Assembly (NCBI GenBank): GCA_008081175.1 | Contig: VMCW01000155.1 | Coordinates: 1 to 30,176, forward strand | Length of the DNA stretch: 30,176 nt | Origin: Flavobacteriaceae bacterium | GTDB lineage: Bacteria; Bacteroidota; Bacteroidia; Flavobacteriales; Flavobacteriaceae | Direction: 5' to 3' | In this document: positions 24,048-30,176 of the stretch, one piece after another | How positions within the stretch are numbered: position 1 is the first letter of the stretch | Layout of the letters: the number at the start of each line of letters is the position of its first letter | The notes under the pieces: model-generated | Seen by the model: only the letters and a program-made list of their open reading frames with translations | The model's database searches: none | What the model was told of the DNA's origin: nothing | Program-made: the position numbers and the translations under genes

Positions 24048-24079
24048 CTATTGATAAGAAGCCAATAGTCCGCTTTTTT
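24048..24079 (+). terminator. Weak candidate terminator after leuB
   Basis: CTATTG (24048-24053) pairs with CAATAG (24063-24068) around a 9-base loop, and six T follow at 24074-24079 after a 5-base gap. The stem is short and AT-rich, so this is a poor intrinsic terminator. It is nonetheless the only hairpin plus T-run I see in the 180-base gap before msrA. Confidence 0.25.
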
Positions 24080-24123
24080 AAATTGATAGTTTTTGCTTCA
24101 ACTTCTTTTTGATACGCAATATT

Positions 24124-24154
24124 TTGTTAAATGAGCGTTTACTGAATATTTTAG
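24124..24154 (+). promoter_or_regulatory. Candidate promoter for msrA
   Basis: TTG at 24124-24126, a 20-base spacer and TATTTTAG at 24147-24154 resemble the flavobacterial promoter with one mismatch. The msrA start lies 57 bases further on. The gap (24032-24211) is extremely AT-rich, so chance matches are likely. Confidence 0.25.
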
Positions 24155-24211
24155 TTTTCATTTTATTATTTTGCTGGATCTTATTATAAATTTTAATTGT
24201 AACAAGTTGCT

Positions 24212-24865
24212 ATGAAAACAATAATTACACTACTCACAATTATCACATTACAAACCTGCATTTCAAATACCCCTCCAATAGATAATTCTGAGCCCATTTG
24301 GTCTCCAAACAAAACTGTTCAAGAGGGACTAAAAAAGGCCTATTTTGCATCAGGTTGTTTTTGGTGTGTAGAAGCAATTTATGAAAGTGTAAAAGGAGTT
24401 CATGAAGTGTATTCTGGTTATGCTGGAGGACATACCAAAAATCCTAATTATAATCAAATAGGCACTGGAAGAACGGGCCATGCTGAAGCAGTAGAAGTCC
24501 TTTACGATCCAGATGTAGTTGATTTTGCTACCTTACTGCAAGTCTTTTTTGGATCACACGATCCCACTACACCAAACAGGCAAGGACCTGATTATGGGTC
24601 ACAATACCGATCAATTGCGTTTTATACTGATGACCAGGAAAGGGAACTGATTCAAAACTACATTGAAATGCTGCAAGAAGGTGGGTATTTTTCTAATGAA
24701 ATAGTTACAGAAATAAAACCCCTTGAGAAGTTTTATTATGCAGAAGAATATCATCAAGATTATGAAAAAAACAACCCCAATAATCCCTATGTACAAAATG
24801 TTTCTATACCTAGATTGCGTAAATTTCAGAAACAATATCCTGAGCTTTTAAAAGAAAATCATTAA
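24212..24865 (+). CDS. msrA: Peptide-methionine (S)-S-oxide reductase, probable lipoprotein
   Basis: MsrA repairs methionine S-sulfoxide in proteins. The catalytic motif FASGCFWCVEAIYE (45-58) has nucleophile C49, with E54 close by. SGYAGGHTKNPNYNQIGTGR (68-87), GHAEAVEVLYD and FGSHDPTTPNRQGPDYGSQYRS complete the family core. The 217-aa protein has an N-terminal extension with a short hydrophobic stretch and a Cys (MKTIITLLTIITLQTC, C16), consistent with a lipoprotein signal. The lipobox LQTC is not ideal. This suggests a periplasmic or membrane-anchored enzyme. No C-terminal resolving Cys is present; C52 of the GCFWC motif is the only other Cys in the mature domain. No MsrB domain is fused. 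The aldose epimerase gene starts 5 bases later. Confidence 0.93.
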   Translation: MKTIITLLTIITLQTCISNTPPIDNSEPIWSPNKTVQEGLKKAYFASGCFWCVEAIYESVKGVHEVYSGYAGGHTKNPNYNQIGTGRTGHAEAVEVLYDPDVVDFATLLQVFFGSHDPTTPNRQGPDYGSQYRSIAFYTDDQERELIQNYIEMLQEGGYFSNEIVTEIKPLEKFYYAEEYHQDYEKNNPNNPYVQNVSIPRLRKFQKQYPELLKENH

Positions 24866-24870
24866 AACCA

Positions 24871-25779
24871 TTGAACTCGTATACCCTTGATAATGGCAAA
24901 CTAAGGGCTGTCTTTTTAGATTATGGCGCCCTGATTCAAGAGTTATGGGTAAAGGATAGATACGGAAAATCCATAAACGTAATTCAAGGTTTATCAAAAC
25001 CAGAGGACTATATAAAAGACGAATGGTATCGTGGAGCTGTAGTAGGTAGGTTTGCTGGAAGACTTAAAAACCCGATTCAAATTGAAGGAAAGAAGGTATT
25101 CCTAAAAGAGGATGAAAAAGGAATTCTTTTGCATAGCGGATCTAAAGGCTGGAGTAAATCGTATTGGAAAGCTGAAACTGAGGAGGACAAAAACCTCATT
25201 CGTTTTAAATACTTCTGTCCTGACGGTGCAGTAGGATTTCCTGGAAATGTAAATTCTGTAGTCACTTATTTTTTGGAAGACAATCAGTTAAACATTATTT
25301 ACCAAGCATCAACAGATGCTCCTACTCACATCAATTTAACCAACCATGCTTATTTTAATTTAAGTGGAGGTAAATCAATAGATACACACCAACTAACCGT
25401 TCATGCAGATCAGTATTTGGAACTCGACAGCTCCTCAATCCCTACAGGTAAAAAATTAAATTTAGAAAACACAGATTTTGACTTTAGAAAAGCACATATA
25501 CTCGGAAAGAAAAAATTAGACGATTATTTTGTGCTAAATTCTAAAACCAAAGAGGCTGCTATTCTGTATGAAAAAACTACGGGTATTGAAATGAAAACCT
25601 ACACTAACCAACCCGGTATAGTGATATTTACACCTTCTCATTTTGATGCGATCTGCTTTGAAACACAAAAATTTTCCGATACACCAAACATTGATTGTTT
25701 TCCCACTACTCTAGTAAAACCAGGAGAGGTGTATGAACAGCGAACTGAGTTTCAGTTTAACTTAAAAAACGAAGGTTAA
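24871..25779 (+). CDS. galM: Aldose 1-epimerase (galactose mutarotase-like)
   Basis: A 302-aa member of the galactose mutarotase-like fold that interconverts alpha and beta anomers of sugars. Residues matching the catalytic and sugar-binding set of GalM are visible: R60 and R64 around VVGRFAGRL, H88 in LLHSGSKGW, H159 in NLTNHAYFNL, D217/D218 in KLDDYFVL, and the base E264 in ICFETQKFSD. There is no signal peptide. The start is TTG at 24871: an in-frame stop lies at 24841, and no ATG or GTG lies between it and the conserved start of the fold (LRAVFLDYGALIQELWV). It is linked to msrA by 5 bases. The last 23 bases overlap the convergent PAP2 gene. Sugar specificity cannot be predicted. Confidence 0.9.
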   Translation: MNSYTLDNGKLRAVFLDYGALIQELWVKDRYGKSINVIQGLSKPEDYIKDEWYRGAVVGRFAGRLKNPIQIEGKKVFLKEDEKGILLHSGSKGWSKSYWKAETEEDKNLIRFKYFCPDGAVGFPGNVNSVVTYFLEDNQLNIIYQASTDAPTHINLTNHAYFNLSGGKSIDTHQLTVHADQYLELDSSSIPTGKKLNLENTDFDFRKAHILGKKKLDDYFVLNSKTKEAAILYEKTTGIEMKTYTNQPGIVIFTPSHFDAICFETQKFSDTPNIDCFPTTLVKPGEVYEQRTEFQFNLKNEG

Positions 25780-26323
25780 ATTTTTTCCAAATACGAAAAA
25801 AGACAACACCCATCATACTACCTACAATACTACCACATAGAATGTCCAATGGAAAATGCACACCTATGTAAACTCTGCTATAGGCAATGAGTCCTGCTAT
25901 GAGTAGTAAAAAATAACTAAGGTAATTTTTAAATGGTTTTATCAACTTACCAAAAAACAATGCAAGAGCGAAAGAGTTCGAAGCATGTCCAGAAAAAAAA
26001 CTAAAACGTCCTCCACAAGTAGGTTTTACTAATCGTACTAAGCTAGCTATTTCCTGGTCATAACAAGGGCGAAGACGTCCTACTTGAACTTTAAAAAGAT
26101 TTGTCAATTGATCTGTACAAAGGATCAAAACTCCTGTAAAAACTAAAAGGAAAGCAGCATTTTTAAAGGAAGTTTTATAAGCGAGATACAACCATACTAG
26201 TAGGTACACCAAAACATTTGAACCGCGGTGTGTCATAAGCATCCAGAAAGCATCAAACGCTGGTGTGCCTAGACTGTTAAGCCAAAGAAACAACTCTTTA
26301 TCCCATGCTATAAGCTGTTCCAT
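25757..26323 (-). CDS. PAP2-superfamily membrane phosphatase
   Basis: A 188-aa integral membrane phosphatase with about five helices. The three PAP2 signature motifs are complete: KVQVGRLRP (K78, R85, P86), FFSGHAS (109-115, H113) and SRVYIGVHFPLD (149-160, R150, H156, D160 region). Such proteins dephosphorylate undecaprenyl diphosphate, phosphatidic acid or lipid A in the inner membrane, with the active site facing the periplasm. Size and topology fit an undecaprenyl-diphosphate phosphatase of the PgpB/BcrC type or a lipid-A phosphatase; sequence alone does not decide. It is the last gene of a minus-strand run, 5 bases after the small acidic protein gene. It overlaps the epimerase gene tail-to-tail by 23 bases. 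Confidence 0.92.
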   Translation of the reverse strand: MEQLIAWDKELFLWLNSLGTPAFDAFWMLMTHRGSNVLVYLLVWLYLAYKTSFKNAAFLLVFTGVLILCTDQLTNLFKVQVGRLRPCYDQEIASLVRLVKPTCGGRFSFFSGHASNSFALALFFGKLIKPFKNYLSYFLLLIAGLIAYSRVYIGVHFPLDILCGSIVGSMMGVVFFRIWKKFNLRFLS

Positions 26324-26328
26324 GAAGC

Positions 26329-26553
26329 TTATTCTAAAGATTCCATTTCGCTGTCAAAAAAATCAAAAGCAGCTTTGATCAAAGCTGTGGATTCTTCTTC
26401 TAACTCAACTTGATCTTCTTTTTCAAATTCTTCTAACCAGTGCACCTCATCGTTTGAAACGTTTAGAATAAATCTTGGGTATTCAGTGTGTACAATAAAA
26501 AGGGCGTCTTGAAATGCAGAATTGTCGGCAATTAAAAATTTTGGTAATTCCAT
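26329..26553 (-). CDS. Small acidic protein of unknown function
   Basis: A 74-aa soluble protein with 20 Asp/Glu and only 4 Lys/Arg, so strongly acidic. The first 40 residues look like a beta-rich unit (FLIADNSAFQDALFIVHT, then YPRFILNVSNDEVHWLEEF). They are followed by an acidic helix (KEDQVELEEESTALIKAAFD). It has no signal peptide, Cys or known motif. It is packed between the MATE transporter gene (1 base) and the PAP2 gene (5 bases) on the same strand. That spacing, and the clean start and stop, support a real gene. From memory similar short proteins occur in flavobacterial genomes, but I have not searched. I cannot assign a function. Confidence 0.8.
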   Translation of the reverse strand: MELPKFLIADNSAFQDALFIVHTEYPRFILNVSNDEVHWLEEFEKEDQVELEEESTALIKAAFDFFDSEMESLE

Positions 26554-26554
26554 A

Positions 26555-27934
26555 TCACGAATTTATAATTAACTTTTTGGTTAGGTGGTTAAATCGTATA
26601 AAAAGAAGTACGGCAGAGGCTGTTAAACCGGAAAACAAACCAATCCAAATCCCAAATGCACCTAGTTCTGTGTGCAAACCTAAATAATATGAGATTGGGA
26701 AGCCAAATATACCGTAAGCAAAAAAAGTAATTCCGGCTGGAATATTCACATCTTGTAGACCACGCAAGGCACCTAAAACAACTGCTTGAAGCCCGTCAGA
26801 AATTTGAAAAAATGCTGAAACTATCAACAAAGTAGAAGCTAGCGTAACGACTTCAATCACATCAGTATACTGTAGAGGGTTATTTCCATCAAGATAAAGC
26901 CAAGGAAGGTACTGGTTGGTAAGAAGAAAAACAGTACAAAAAACAACATCAAAAAGAAAAATAAGCAAGAAAATAGAGTAAGCTATACGCTTTAAAGAAA
27001 CAAAATCTCCCTTTCCTTTTTGATTGCCTACGCGAATCATAGCTGTAACTCCTAGCCCCATCGCAAACATAAACGTCATGGAAGAGAGGTTCAATGCAAT
27101 TTGATTGGCAGCTTGTGGATTTTTACCTAAAAAACCAGATAGCCAAATGGCGGCGGTAAAAAAAATAACTTCAAAAAACATCTGTAAAGCTGAGGGAAAT
27201 CCTAGCTTAATTATTTTTCTAAACAAAGTAGTATCTGGAGATTTAATAGAGATATTACTTACATACAACTTAAAACGATGATTAAAACGAACATACAAAG
27301 ACAAAAACGCCAACATAAAAAAACGAGATACCAAAGAACCAATTGCTGCACCCTCAACTCCCATTTTTGGAAAATTCCAAAAACCAAAAATCAACACATA
27401 ATTTAATGCTACATTGATGAGGTTTCCAAGAAGAGTAGCATACATTGCCGGACGGGTGTGTGATAAACCCTCTGAAAATTGTTTAAATCCTTGAAAACAG
27501 ATGAGTGGAATCAAGGAAATTGCAACCCACTTTAAATAAGGAAAAGCAAAAACAACCACTTCTTCTGGCTGACCCATTTGGAATAAAAGAGGTTTACTCA
27601 GCAATACTAACAACGACAGAAAGACCCCTAATAGGGTGCATAAAATCAAACCATGTAAGAATACTTTTTTGCCTTGAGTCACATCTCCTTTTCCGTCTGT
27701 TTCAGCAATAAGAGGAGTAATTGCTGTGGAAAAACCAATTCCTAATGACATGGCTACAAAAAAGAAACTGTTCCCTAGGGAGACTGCAGCTAGTTCTGCT
27801 GTTCCTAGCTGTCCCACCATAATGTTATCTACCAATTGAACCAAGGTATGCCCCAATAAACCAATGATAACAGGGTATGAAAGTTTCCAATTGTATTTAA
27901 ACTCTTGAGTGTATTGCTGTAAGGAGGAGATCAT
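26555..27934 (-). CDS. MATE family efflux transporter
   Basis: A 459-aa multidrug and toxin extrusion protein with 12 predicted helices in two similar halves. The N-terminal half starts YNWKLSYPVIIGLLGHTLVQ and contains VDNIMVGQLGTAELAAVSLGNSF (the NorM-type VD-MVG signature, spread over helices 1-2). The second half begins with RKIIKLGFPSALQMFFEV. NorM-like members use Na+ or H+ to expel cationic drugs; the substrate here is unknown. An upstream in-frame TTG at 27937 could add one residue, but the ATG at 27934 is the natural start. It is 1 base from the small acidic protein gene and 14 bases downstream of the M28 peptidase gene, so these genes probably share a transcript. There is no local regulator. 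Confidence 0.94.
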   Translation of the reverse strand: MISSLQQYTQEFKYNWKLSYPVIIGLLGHTLVQLVDNIMVGQLGTAELAAVSLGNSFFFVAMSLGIGFSTAITPLIAETDGKGDVTQGKKVFLHGLILCTLLGVFLSLLVLLSKPLLFQMGQPEEVVVFAFPYLKWVAISLIPLICFQGFKQFSEGLSHTRPAMYATLLGNLINVALNYVLIFGFWNFPKMGVEGAAIGSLVSRFFMLAFLSLYVRFNHRFKLYVSNISIKSPDTTLFRKIIKLGFPSALQMFFEVIFFTAAIWLSGFLGKNPQAANQIALNLSSMTFMFAMGLGVTAMIRVGNQKGKGDFVSLKRIAYSIFLLIFLFDVVFCTVFLLTNQYLPWLYLDGNNPLQYTDVIEVVTLASTLLIVSAFFQISDGLQAVVLGALRGLQDVNIPAGITFFAYGIFGFPISYYLGLHTELGAFGIWIGLFSGLTASAVLLFIRFNHLTKKLIINS

Positions 27935-27948
27935 CAATGTCCTACACT

Positions 27949-29328
27949 TTAAAAACCATATTGGTCTACTAAGTAAATTAAACTTGTCATTGCTGCAGCA
28001 CCTAGCTCTAGTTCTCGTTTATTGATTGCATCAAAAGTATCATTTGCTGCGTGATGAAAATCAAAATAACGTTGAGAGTCTGGACGCAACCCAGACAATA
28101 CAGTATTTCCGTTACGCAAAGGCCCTATATCAGCACCACTGCCTCCAAGAGTGAAACGATCGGCTAAATAGGGTTTAAAATAGTCTGCCCATGATTCAAT
28201 TTTTTGAAATTGCTCTGGTGTTGCCTCAAATGAAAAACCACGTGGAGTAAAACCACCAGAATCTGACTCTAAAGCAAAAATATGAGTCTCATTGTTTGCT
28301 TTTGCATTTTGAGCATAGGTTGTTCCCCCTCGTAGGCCGTTTTCTTCATTCATATATAAAACAACTCGAATGGTTCTTTTGGGTTGGTAGTTCAGCTTTT
28401 TAAATAGATTCAAAACTTCCATAGATTGAACAATACCAGCTCCGTCATCATGGGAACCATCACCCAAATCCCAAGAGTCCAAGTGTCCTCCTACGACTAT
28501 AATTTCTTCTGGATGAGTGCTTCCTCGAAGCTCTCCGATTACATTGTGAGAAGGAACATCAGGATAATTTTTGCAGTCTTGTTTTAAATAAAAATAGAGC
28601 TCTTTATTAAGAGAGAGCATGGAACTAAGAAGTTGTGCTCCATTAGTACTTATAGCAGCAGCAGGAATTCTCATTTTGTTGGGTAAATCTCCATAGCGCA
28701 TGTTTCCTGTATGCGGGTAATCGTCCAATCTCAAGTTCATGGAACGAACAATTACTCCTACTGCACCCATTCGAGCTGCCCTTGCAGCCCCTGAAGAACG
28801 TTGATCCACTGTTTTGGAATAGGCTTCAAAAGTATTGATCAGATTCTGAGGCATTGCCCTATTGTAAAAAACAAATTTTCCTCGTACCTGATCTTCACCA
28901 AGTTCTTCTAAATCTTCAAAACTTTTAACTTCAACTACCTGAGCACGCAATCCAGCGGTAGGTGTTGCTATTGATCCACCTAGAGCACAAACGGGTACAT
29001 TGGTACTCATGCCTGGACCTGTAATGATACTGGCGTATTCAAACGTTCCTCTCACCCACTTGGGGACCATGACATCCTCTAGATATACACGGTCTAACGC
29101 TAGGGATTGCAGTTCTTTTTCTCCCCATTCTACAGCGCGTTCTGCATTTAATGAACCGGAAAGTCTACCTCCAATTTGATTGGATAAAAAATCCAACCAG
29201 TTGTATGACTTCCCATCGGTTAATGCAGCATTATATATTTTTTCTATCTGCTCTTGGTGCCTTTTTTCTTGACCAAGTACTGGCTCAACAAGGAATATTA
29301 GGAGCACTAGGAGTAATACTTTTTTCAT
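27949..29328 (-). CDS. Secreted M28-family metallopeptidase (carboxypeptidase Q-like)
   Basis: A 459-aa zinc peptidase with a Sec signal peptide (KK, then VLLLVLLIFL, cleavage near GQ/EKR), so it is exported. Two-zinc ligands of the M28 fold are visible: H282 in GGHLDSWD, D294/D295 in SHDDGAG, the catalytic Glu pair E328/E329 in MNEENG, D356 in ESDSGG, and H425/H426 in DFHHAAND. A PA-type insert (about 120-240) precedes the catalytic part. The overall pattern resembles mammalian plasma glutamate carboxypeptidase (CPQ), so it probably trims dipeptides or N-terminal residues in the periplasm. I chose the ATG at 29328 rather than an upstream AUG at 29355, because that start would place nine residues before the signal peptide and overlap the preceding gene. 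Confidence 0.9.
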   Translation of the reverse strand: MKKVLLLVLLIFLVEPVLGQEKRHQEQIEKIYNAALTDGKSYNWLDFLSNQIGGRLSGSLNAERAVEWGEKELQSLALDRVYLEDVMVPKWVRGTFEYASIITGPGMSTNVPVCALGGSIATPTAGLRAQVVEVKSFEDLEELGEDQVRGKFVFYNRAMPQNLINTFEAYSKTVDQRSSGAARAARMGAVGVIVRSMNLRLDDYPHTGNMRYGDLPNKMRIPAAAISTNGAQLLSSMLSLNKELYFYLKQDCKNYPDVPSHNVIGELRGSTHPEEIIVVGGHLDSWDLGDGSHDDGAGIVQSMEVLNLFKKLNYQPKRTIRVVLYMNEENGLRGGTTYAQNAKANNETHIFALESDSGGFTPRGFSFEATPEQFQKIESWADYFKPYLADRFTLGGSGADIGPLRNGNTVLSGLRPDSQRYFDFHHAANDTFDAINKRELELGAAAMTSLIYLVDQYGF

Positions 29329-29332
29329 AGAA

Positions 29333-30176
29333 TTATTTAGGTGCAAATTGTTCAATATTTTCTGTGCTTATAGGATTATCTCCTAATATGAGTAAGCGTT
29401 CTACTACATTGCGTAATTCCCTTACATTTCCAGTCCATGGATAGTTTTCTAATTTTTTAAGAGCTTCTTTTGAGAAATCTTTTCTTTCGAGACCTTGCTC
29501 TCTAGACAATATACCGACAAAATGATCTGTCAATACAGGGATGTCTTCTTTACGGTCATCTAAAGAAGGTACGTGCATTATGATCACAGCTAGACGGTGA
29601 TAGAGGTCTTCTCGGAAACGACCTTCCTCAATTTCTTTTTTTAGATTCTTGTTGGTAGCAGCAATCACTCGGACATCTACAACAATGTCTTTTTCATTAC
29701 CCACTCGCTGAATTTTGTGTTCTTGTAAAGCTCTTAAAACTTTCGCTTGTGCGGCAAGACTCATATCTGCAATTTCATCTAAAAACAAAGTGCCTTTGTT
29801 TGCAGTTTCGAATTTTCCTGACCGATCTTTCACAGCAGAGGTAAAAGCTCCTTTTACATGGCCAAACAATTCGCTTTCTATAAGTTCTGATGGTATAGCA
29901 GCACAATTTACTTCTACAAATTGCTCCGAAGCACGATTACTTTGATGATGCAATTGTTGAGCAACCAACTCTTTTCCTGTACCATTTTCACCAGTAATAA
30001 GCACTCGAGCATCTGTTGCAGCTACCTTGGCAATCATCTCGGTGATCTTTTTAATTGCTGGACTTTCTCCAATTATTTCATAACTCTGGGCTACTTTTCT
30101 TTTAAGTTTTTTATTTTCAGAACGCAAAGATTTGTTTTCCAAAGCATGACGAACAGCTGTCAAAAGACGATTTAAA
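29333..30176 (-). CDS. Sigma-54-interacting response regulator, NtrC type without HTH (N-terminus outside window)
   Basis: The AAA+ domain of a bacterial enhancer-binding protein that remodels sigma-54 RNA polymerase. Residues below are numbered from the TTG codon at 30163. Walker A is GENGTGKE (58-65), the sigma-54 contact loop GAFTSA (105-110) stands in place of the usual GAFTGA, and Walker B is GTLFLDEIADM (124-134). RFREDLYHRL (182-191) carries the R-fingers, and WTGNVRELRNVVER (243-256) forms sensor II. The reading frame is open to the window edge with LNRLLTAVRHALEN, the usual linker after a receiver domain, so a receiver is expected upstream. The protein ends 20 residues after sensor II with no Fis-type helix-turn-helix. 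I recall flavobacterial relatives of about 390 aa ending the same way. It is followed after 4 bases by the M28 peptidase gene. Confidence 0.9.
   Translation of the reverse strand, partial: LNRLLTAVRHALENKSLRSENKKLKRKVAQSYEIIGESPAIKKITEMIAKVAATDARVLITGENGTGKELVAQQLHHQSNRASEQFVEVNCAAIPSELIESELFGHVKGAFTSAVKDRSGKFETANKGTLFLDEIADMSLAAQAKVLRALQEHKIQRVGNEKDIVVDVRVIAATNKNLKKEIEEGRFREDLYHRLAVIIMHVPSLDDRKEDIPVLTDHFVGILSREQGLERKDFSKEALKKLENYPWTGNVRELRNVVERLLILGDNPISTENIEQFAPK

Noticed and set aside
1..30176. Search by eye for CRISPR arrays, tRNA or rRNA genes, insertion sequences, integrases, toxin-antitoxin pairs and restriction or phage-defence genes
   Set aside because: No repeated spacer units, cloverleaf-like segments, terminal inverted repeats or matching proteins were seen; essentially all DNA is accounted for by metabolic and housekeeping genes.

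Overview
The window is an AT-rich, very compact bacterial chromosome segment. By my gene calls only about 875 of 30,176 bases are non-coding (about 3%). It most likely comes from a member of the Bacteroidota, class Flavobacteriia, probably marine. The evidence is the protein family types (short MenE, single-domain LeuA, a Leptospira-type CimA, an HTH-less NtrC-type regulator, a small membrane protein next to ettA), the lack of clear Shine-Dalgarno sites, and several promoter candidates resembling the flavobacterial TTG / TAnnTTTG type. I cannot name a genus.

Layout, left to right. (1) 1-1206, plus: 3' part of fumC and a GNAT acetyltransferase. (2) 1203-3078, minus: the ABC-F translation factor EttA preceded by a 59-aa two-helix membrane protein. 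(3) 3167-4795, plus: a stand-alone biotin-dependent acyl-CoA carboxylase carboxyltransferase. (4) 4784-12857, minus: a menaquinone operon, transcribed in the order menI-like thioesterase, menF, menD, menB, menA, menC, CPBP membrane protease, menE. It covers chorismate to dihydroxynaphthoate and its prenylation, but has no menH. (5) 13019-14920, minus: dnaK alone, with its own hairpin terminator and an upstream region holding a sigma-54-like -24/-12 element beside an inverted repeat. (6) 15073-16578, plus: panB and an RluA-type pseudouridine synthase. (7) 16532-18106, minus: a 524-aa helical protein of unknown function. (8) 18250-24031, plus: leuA-leuC-leuD-cimA-leuB. (9) 24212-25779, plus: a probable lipoprotein MsrA and an aldose 1-epimerase. 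(10) 25757-30176, minus: a sigma-54 activator (cut by the window edge), an M28 peptidase, a MATE transporter, a small acidic protein and a PAP2 phosphatase.

How the genes work together: the men cluster makes the respiratory quinone. The leu/cim cluster would let one isomerase (LeuCD) and one dehydrogenase (LeuB) serve both leucine synthesis (LeuA branch) and threonine-independent isoleucine synthesis (CimA branch). panB draws on the same 2-oxoisovalerate pool as leuA. All four convergent gene pairs in the window overlap at their 3' ends, which leaves no room for ordinary terminators there.

No rRNA, tRNA, CRISPR array, insertion sequence or prophage was seen. The content is mostly core metabolism. 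The most interesting non-standard signals are the dnaK control region together with the HTH-less sigma-54 activator, the dual-purpose leucine/isoleucine operon, and the protease embedded in the menaquinone operon.
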